From contig JABBOT010000012.1 in NCBI GenBank assembly GCA_016165875.1, positions 10,936,136 to 11,000,135 of the forward strand: a stretch of DNA of 64,000 bases, in the 5' to 3' direction. Position numbers and translations under genes: made by a program. Every line of letters begins with the position of its first letter. Within the stretch, counting starts at the first letter, position 1. This document shows positions 31,110 to 64,000 of the stretch, in pieces. Below the pieces are notes generated by a model. The model ran no database searches. It saw only the letters and a program-made list of their open reading frames with translations, and was not told the origin of the DNA. This DNA is from Acanthopleura granulata (Eukaryota > Mollusca > Polyplacophora > Chitonida > Chitonidae).

Positions 31110-34100
31110 CTACTGTACTTGTGAGTGGCGAAGCGTACGCCTAACACGCAGTAGGGTTAAGTTCTATCCTCTCCAGGTCAAAAAACACTTTAAAACCATC
31201 AAGCTTAGTACTTTCTTTGCATGAGTTTTTGTTGTTAAGGAGATTGGGGATCAAAATATTGAACAGCCAAATGTCAGTATTAACTGTGATTGACTGGGGA
31301 GCCATGACTGACGTCTTCATCTTAACAACGTTAGCGGTTCTTTTGGCTCCGCTACCTGTAGGGATGATTATTAATGTTGCGAGAATGGATGTATTTGGCT
31401 GAGTCTTTTGACTCAGAAGAGCAGTATACAGAGTGTCTCCATTTATAGAACAGCCTTTTATCGATGAAGCAAGTGTTATTTCATGACAGAAAAGGTGTTG
31501 ACAGCAACCATAAATCCCAAAGAAGTCGTTAGACGGTATAGAAAATTATTTTTTTCAAAATTAAGAACTCAGCTCAGAGTTCAGAGAAGTGCCGATACAG
31601 ATTGGCGTGCATATACATATCATTTAATGTGCTTTTCATTTATGTGGACTGTGGCCTATAACGAAGCCTATTGGCGTCGCGGTAAAAAAAAGTGAGGAGA
31701 AAAAAGGTTAATATCTCTTTTTCGTTTTGAAATTTCCATTTTTTGTTCTTCATGTTTCAACTAATTCTTTCCTGAATGTTCAAATTTCTTTCTTTCAATG
31801 CTTATAGCTTTCGTTGCTTTCTGGAAATTGACATATTGAAACATATTTGTTAGTAAGGTATAACAGTGGTCAAACATCGCCCAAATTATACTTCTGGACC
31901 ATGTCAGGGACAAAACCATAATCAATGAGTATGCGCCAAAAGAACTATAGCCTACAATTATACAGTCATATGCTACAAATCAACAAACGGGATAGAACAT
32001 TGTCACTTTTTATTCTACTATATCTTACATACTACATACGCTTGGCCTCAATTTCCGACTTTAAAAGACCGCTTTATTCAAAAGTGGATAAGTAGTTTCA
32101 TTCCCTGTCATTTTCAATGAAATTCACGCATATAGGAATAAAGCATACGATATATCTATATGGCTTCAGACCAGTTTTTCCAGCTTTAAATGTCCATGAA
32201 CCTGATGGCGGTGGGTGTAAGCTTTCGTAATTGAATAATGTGGCGTCGACAAAACCCCGTGCAATCAGGTAAATAAATGAACAATTTTAATCCAGTCCCG
32301 CTTATAGAAGCACCTTGCTGGAACTAATTACTCATGGTTTGCATGCATGAGTTCTAGTATTTAGACGTTTCCATACTACCAATGTTTATACGAGCCATCA
32401 CATTTGTCTCATGTGTGTGAATAGAAACCATGTGTGTTCTTATAACGAACGAGCCGTGAAAGGGTTAGGATAATATCAGCAAACTAATATAATATGCATG
32501 TATATATTCCTTGAAGCACCATGCACCTGTTAAACTGCGAGATCTGGACAATGGCAGAAGAAATCAGACTGTTTAAGTGAAGAGAAAATAAAGCCATCAG
32601 AAAAATGTCAAGAAAAAGACAGGGACTTTCTTAAGGCAAATCGTATACAATGCCCGGAAAAATGCTTCTAGTAACTGTATGCATTGTGACACAAGGCACC
32701 ATCGAGCATCGGCAGAAAGCTATGGGCTATATAGCTTATATATATACGTGGTGCAATCAAGCCCGCAGACAACTGTTGGAAACAAAGTGGAAACACAGCG
32801 TGTCCTCTCTGCCGCTGAAGGAACAGAATTTGCTTTCTGCATCCTTTGATGATATCAATAATCAGGTGTATATATATATATGTGTATACGTATTGGGCGC
32901 TGCTTAATGCCTGCTTTCTATCGGTAACTTTAGTTAATTTACGTCTTTGACCATGTATTACGAGGTTGCATGGTCACAGGTTCAAATCCAACCTTCTTTT
33001 TGGATATATACCGGAAGGTTCAGGGTGTTTCTAGAAATTTTTTAGAAACTCAATTTGAACAAATCAGAACGCCAATCAAGAAGCCAATTTATTTCATGAA
33101 AACTCAATATAAAATTTGTGTAAAAATCAGTTTTCAGATATTTCTTGTTGTGGTTACCACAACGAGACAGTGACTAGAAAAGCCCCCGAGGTAACAGCTT
33201 TGGGTTAGTTATATAATCACTGATTATGGTATGTATATAGGTCTACATTTCAAGGTACAACACTGGCTATAGGGGCCTACCTCTAATTTTTCCACCAGTT
33301 TTCTCCGAGGACAAAAACCGACTACCGTTACGTAAGTGAAACATTCTTGAATGCGATGCAAACCAGGAGTCAAACATAGATAAACTTAATCAGTAATGAC
33401 GCGGTCTTTTCTACCCTAAATAATTCCAGATCACCATACAATGATCCCGTTTGCATTGTCATTGTGGCTGTCCTGTATAAAGTCACGGAATGTTGATTAA
33501 AACCATTTCAATCGACAACTTTGTTCCTTGTATCTCAGTTTTGAGTCATGCATTCAAAATGTACGAATTCTCCTGCCATAACTACCCCACACTTCCCATG
33601 GCGGAAGCAACTAGGATTTGTGAGCAGAGTTGGAGTTGAACTTAGAGCGACCGAGTTAATGATGGGGTTCTGATGGGTCATGGCCCCTGGGGTTAATAGT
33701 GCCTATGACACGTGATGTAATTAAATTCAGAAATGATGATTACGGCCACATAGAACCTCTATAGAGGAGAGTGGGGAATAATTACGGAACACCTAACTTT
33801 GGAGTCTGAGCTGCAGGACCTCACAGTGAATCCATGAATAGTGCAGCAATTTTTTATTCTACTATATCTTACATACTACATACATTATTCTTTGATTATA
33901 CTGATTCCCACTTACTAGTCTGACAGGGGGCGTGTTGTAATAGCCGGCATAAACTTATAAACATAGTCAGGATCCTCACATTTCCACATAATGGCCAGTA
34001 AGTGATAGAGGGATCACCTGAGAAAATCACACACACATTTTAATCCGCACGGTAATATTAGGCGTTTCATTGTTTTATTATTATTATTATTGAGGCAAAC

Positions 34101-34320
34101 AAAGAATTTCTAACACACATCATACGTTCGTCACCATGAATGATATTTATGATATTGAACAGCTATGGTATATTGGTGTGAAAAGGCGTAAATATCAAAT
34201 TTTAGCTTTTATTAAGTGTTTTTAATAACTCGACACACATTTCTATTCACAAGGCGCTGAATTTTAACTATATCTCATTCGCTGATTAACGCACGGAAAC
34301 TTTTATTTGTGGGCAAACCC
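31110..34320. other. Intergenic, no supported gene
   Basis: Contains open stretches at 31217-31402, 31483-31695 and 32650-32907 that resemble no family I know and lack gene context, plus a poor SINE relic near 33292-33382. Confidence 0.5.
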
Positions 34321-34327
34321 ACAAGCA

Positions 34328-34536
34328 TCCATAGGTTGCTGGCAGATCTTCGCACGTACGGCCGGAGAGGCCAGCATTAACTGGCCCCTATTCCACACAG
34401 CTGTCGTAGACTAAGTTGATAGTAGACCTCCTAACTACCTTGATTTGAACTCACAGCGACCGTATTGGTGAGATCGAGGCGCCTGGGCCATTGCGTTATA
34501 CACTATCGCGCTATCTCACTCGGCCACAAAGGCTCC
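34328..34536 (-). mobile_element. SINE family A, rearranged
   Basis: Body AGGTTGCTGGCAGATCTTCG and head region GACCGTATTGGTGAGA are separated by an extra segment of about 50 bp at 34384-34438. Confidence 0.75.
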
Positions 34537-34977
34537 GAAACAGTGATTAATACAGGATTAGAAAGACTTCAAGGGATAACGAACTCAGCATGGATGCATC
34601 CCCCTCAAACTACTGTTTCACGAGAGATTACATAATGTACATTCACCGAGGCAAGTGTGTGGAATGACACCTAAATATCTTTCTATATAGGCTGTCATGG
34701 AGATGAAGTGCATATGTTGGTCCATAACACAAACATAAACTAAAGTAAGTTTAGCTATTGCGTCACTTGTTCTAGTTTTGAATATGTACACGGAGTGGTT
34801 TAAAAAATAAAATAAAATATATGTGAATTCCGTGGTGATTTCAGGCAGATGTCCACAGACATTCATATATACATATGTAGATCTCACAACGGTATCAATA
34901 TATAATTCCTTTTCTCACTATAGAATTCAGCATTTTATCATTTCATACACCATATAAATACATATTTTAAAATAATT

Positions 34978-35240
34978 TATTGATTTATTTACTTGATTGG
35001 TGTTTTGCCCCTTACTCAAGAATATTTCACTTATACACGACGGCGGCCAGCATTATGGTGGGAGGTAACCGGGCAGTGTTCAGGGGAAACCCACGGCCAT
35101 CCGCAGGTTGCTGGCGAACCTTCCCAGGTATGGGCGGATAAGAAGTCAGCATTGACTGGGCTTGAACTCACAGCGACCGCATTCGTGATTGTCATTACGC
35201 CGCGCTGGCGTGCTAACCCAATCGGCCAGGGCGACCCCAT
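34978..35240 (-). mobile_element. SINE family A, near full length
   Basis: Tail TTATTGATTTATTTACTTGA at the left; complement of the head at the right (AATCGGCCAGGGCGACCCC). Still clear of large deletions. Confidence 0.9.
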
Positions 35241-36310
35241 ATTTTAAAACAAGTACAGATAATAAAAACAGCTGGGACAGGTAATACCGTCTGTACTCTA
35301 TATGACATGTTTTCTGCTTATGTACTTAATGTTAACATTGTATAAATATGAGGTGAAAAAGATATAAATAGGGCTGGGGACTTAAACATCATAAACTAAC
35401 CGTTTAGGCTGTTGTGAAAGTACATACATTATACATTGTAAAATATAATGTAAACATATTAGATATGTATACTACGTTGTTTTCTTAGAATTATGGATTT
35501 CCTTTTCTTTATTGTGACTGCTGTTTTCAAAATGGCAAGCAGTACGATTGTCTTGATCAGACTAGTGAGTGTTTGCAAAGAGTTCACTATTTAACTGAAA
35601 ATATGGGCATAATCGGGCAAAATGAACCACGGATGTCGGGCAAGCTGGGCTAGTGTGCCATTTCGCCTCCAGAGGTAAGTTTTCTTTAACATGCTCGCCA
35701 TTAACTCACAACTTTGTCTTTATTTGAACTTGGTGTTCTATGGTATTGATAATTAATGCATCGATCCTAAAAAAGAAAAGAAAGAAAGAAAAAAAAACAA
35801 AAAAGAAAGAAGAAAAAAAAAACAAAAAAACTAGGATCCTTAGGTAGACCTACAAGCCCTTATACACAGACCTAGGCCCAACATTCAAACTTCATAATAT
35901 ATGTGTGAGCAAGCAAACGCGGGTGATGATTAAAATTCTATGACTTGCACTTGTGTTAAGAAGTTAAGACACATCATATGCCGAAATATGCACTGCATAT
36001 TGACCAGTTAGCCTGTGTATCCCTACTACACGTACACAAATATTACCACTATAGGCCCTTATGTGTTGTGGGTGAACAATGCCGCTGCATAATGTGTTGC
36101 TCAATAGGTCCGATAAATAAGGCATAATTGACAGTATTCGTACAGCATGCGATAAAAATGTAAAACACGTTTAATTTTCATAATCGCCTTAGTTAAACTT
36201 TGAATGGAAACGGCGATCTTTTCTTTGCACAATTCGTATTAGAACATGTAAATTCCATTTGCCGACTGGATCGAGCATGTGTTTGCTGTCATGTGACTAC
36301 AGCAAGTCCT
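35241..36310. other. PPP2R5 upstream region
   Basis: No gene assigned. A purine-rich (A/G) tract lies at 35770-35830. A short open stretch at 35495-35563 resembles a signal peptide ending at a GTGAGT but has no partner exon. Confidence 0.5.
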
Positions 36311-36427
36311 TGGCTACACGTGACCACTACAGACCAATCAGAAAGCTTGTTTAGTGTGGAAGTTGTGACTGGTAAATAGGCAGACTAGGGCTAAAACTGA
36401 TTGTGTCGGGGCGAAATTACAGGCGAA
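36311..36427 (+). promoter_or_regulatory. Putative PPP2R5 proximal promoter / 5'UTR
   Basis: A CACGTG E-box (36317-36322) and a CCAAT box (36334-36338) lie about 100 bp before the start codon. An in-frame TGA at 36398-36400 precedes the ATG, and the -3 base is G. The transcription start is not known. Confidence 0.4.
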
Positions 36428-63491
<27,064 letters not shown>

Positions 63492-63657
63492 TAAGAGCCA
63501 GTCTTCTCAAATTTCCTGATTTCCTTCTATAAATGTCACTGACTAGTTTAAATGTATTTCACCTAAAATTTCGTGCGCGACCAAGTTACTCCATAATAAC
63601 AGTTTTTGGATGACTTGATGGGGTGTTTTGAGGAATGTTTGGAAGGCCAAATGACCT

Positions 63658-64000
63658 TTGTTACATCTTTATGATTTTTGTGTATTATATGCAAATGCGT
63701 AGCAATGCATTATGCAGTCATGACAAGTTCCCCACTCTCAGATTGGAAGTTGTCGACCAAAGTACAATCAGTATCAAATAGTACAAAGGAGGTTGCACAA
63801 ATTTAACCTTTCTGGTGTCCAGTTTTGCTACATGTTCTCTTTAGAAAGTATTATTGTGAAGAGATGTGAAGTAGCAATTCAGTAAAATGAATTTAACATT
63901 TAAAACTGTCATTCTTTTCTCCTCGGCATGCAGAAATATTTTGTTTTTGTGAGGATTATTTAGGCTACAGTCCCAGACCTGTCAGTTTGTCAGATGTAAA
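63658..64000 (+). repeat. Dispersed repeat R2, copy 2 (runs to the window edge)
   Basis: Second copy of the repeat at 41824-42182, in the intron after PPP2R5 exon 63389-63490. Its right end is not in the window. Confidence 0.88.

Noticed and set aside
31217..31695. Two open stretches of 61 and 70 codons
   Set aside because: No recognisable domain, splice context or conserved motif; within chance expectation for AT-rich DNA.
32650..32907. 85-codon ORF
   Set aside because: Ends in a (TA)n-encoded IYIYICVYV tail; no homology recognised.
34993..35247. ORFs over SINE copies, also at 5729-5853, 19028-19206, 19831-20062 and 54388-54591
   Set aside because: All encode the same SINE-body peptide in different frames; repeats, not genes.
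35495..35563. Signal-peptide-like exon (MDFLFFIVTAVF...) ending at GTGAGT
   Set aside because: No following exon in frame could be found before PPP2R5, and many short hydrophobic ORFs occur by chance.

Overview
This is nuclear DNA of an intron-rich, AT-rich animal. No bacterial-style genes, operons, rRNA or tRNA genes were found. Two conserved protein genes lie in tandem on the + strand. The introns and the intergenic gap carry many tRNA-derived SINE copies ending in AATAAA-type tails, several foldback and inverted-repeat elements, and minisatellites. The SINE style, the frequent ACATGTA-type motifs and the protein sequences suggest a lophotrochozoan, most likely a mollusc or a brachiopod. 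That placement is inference.

Gene 1 (2951-24516) has 19 coding exons, all with GT-AG introns and consistent phases. It encodes a complete 726-residue orthologue of TMEM260, an ER protein O-mannosyltransferase. Its start codon follows an in-frame stop, and its stop codon is at 24514-24516. The putative catalytic loop (GDSGE, then HPPGYP) is intact and spread over three exons.

The gap at 24517-36427 has no convincing gene. It holds a foldback element, a partial SINE, a roughly 1.1 kb minisatellite with higher-order structure, and further SINE copies.

Gene 2 runs from 36428 past the end of the window. It encodes a B56-family (PPP2R5, gamma/delta class) regulatory subunit of protein phosphatase 2A. 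About 470 residues are visible, and the C-terminal exon or exons lie beyond position 64000. All seven residues I checked of the LxxIxE substrate pocket are present.

The most interesting feature is in gene 2. Two homologous 125-nt exons (61151-61275 and 61667-61791) encode alternative versions of the same 42-residue HEAT-like segment. Using both, or neither, shifts the frame into a stop, so exactly one can be used per mRNA: a mutually exclusive exon pair. A phase-neutral, open 48-nt candidate cassette exon (62685-62732) lies just downstream. Intron phases also require a very small exon inside the 11.7 kb third intron, and 44853-44862 is the best 10-nt candidate. Together these suggest that this PP2A subunit gene makes several isoforms.

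A possible 3'-terminal exon of an unrecognised gene lies on the - strand at 49373-49680, inside the third intron of gene 2.
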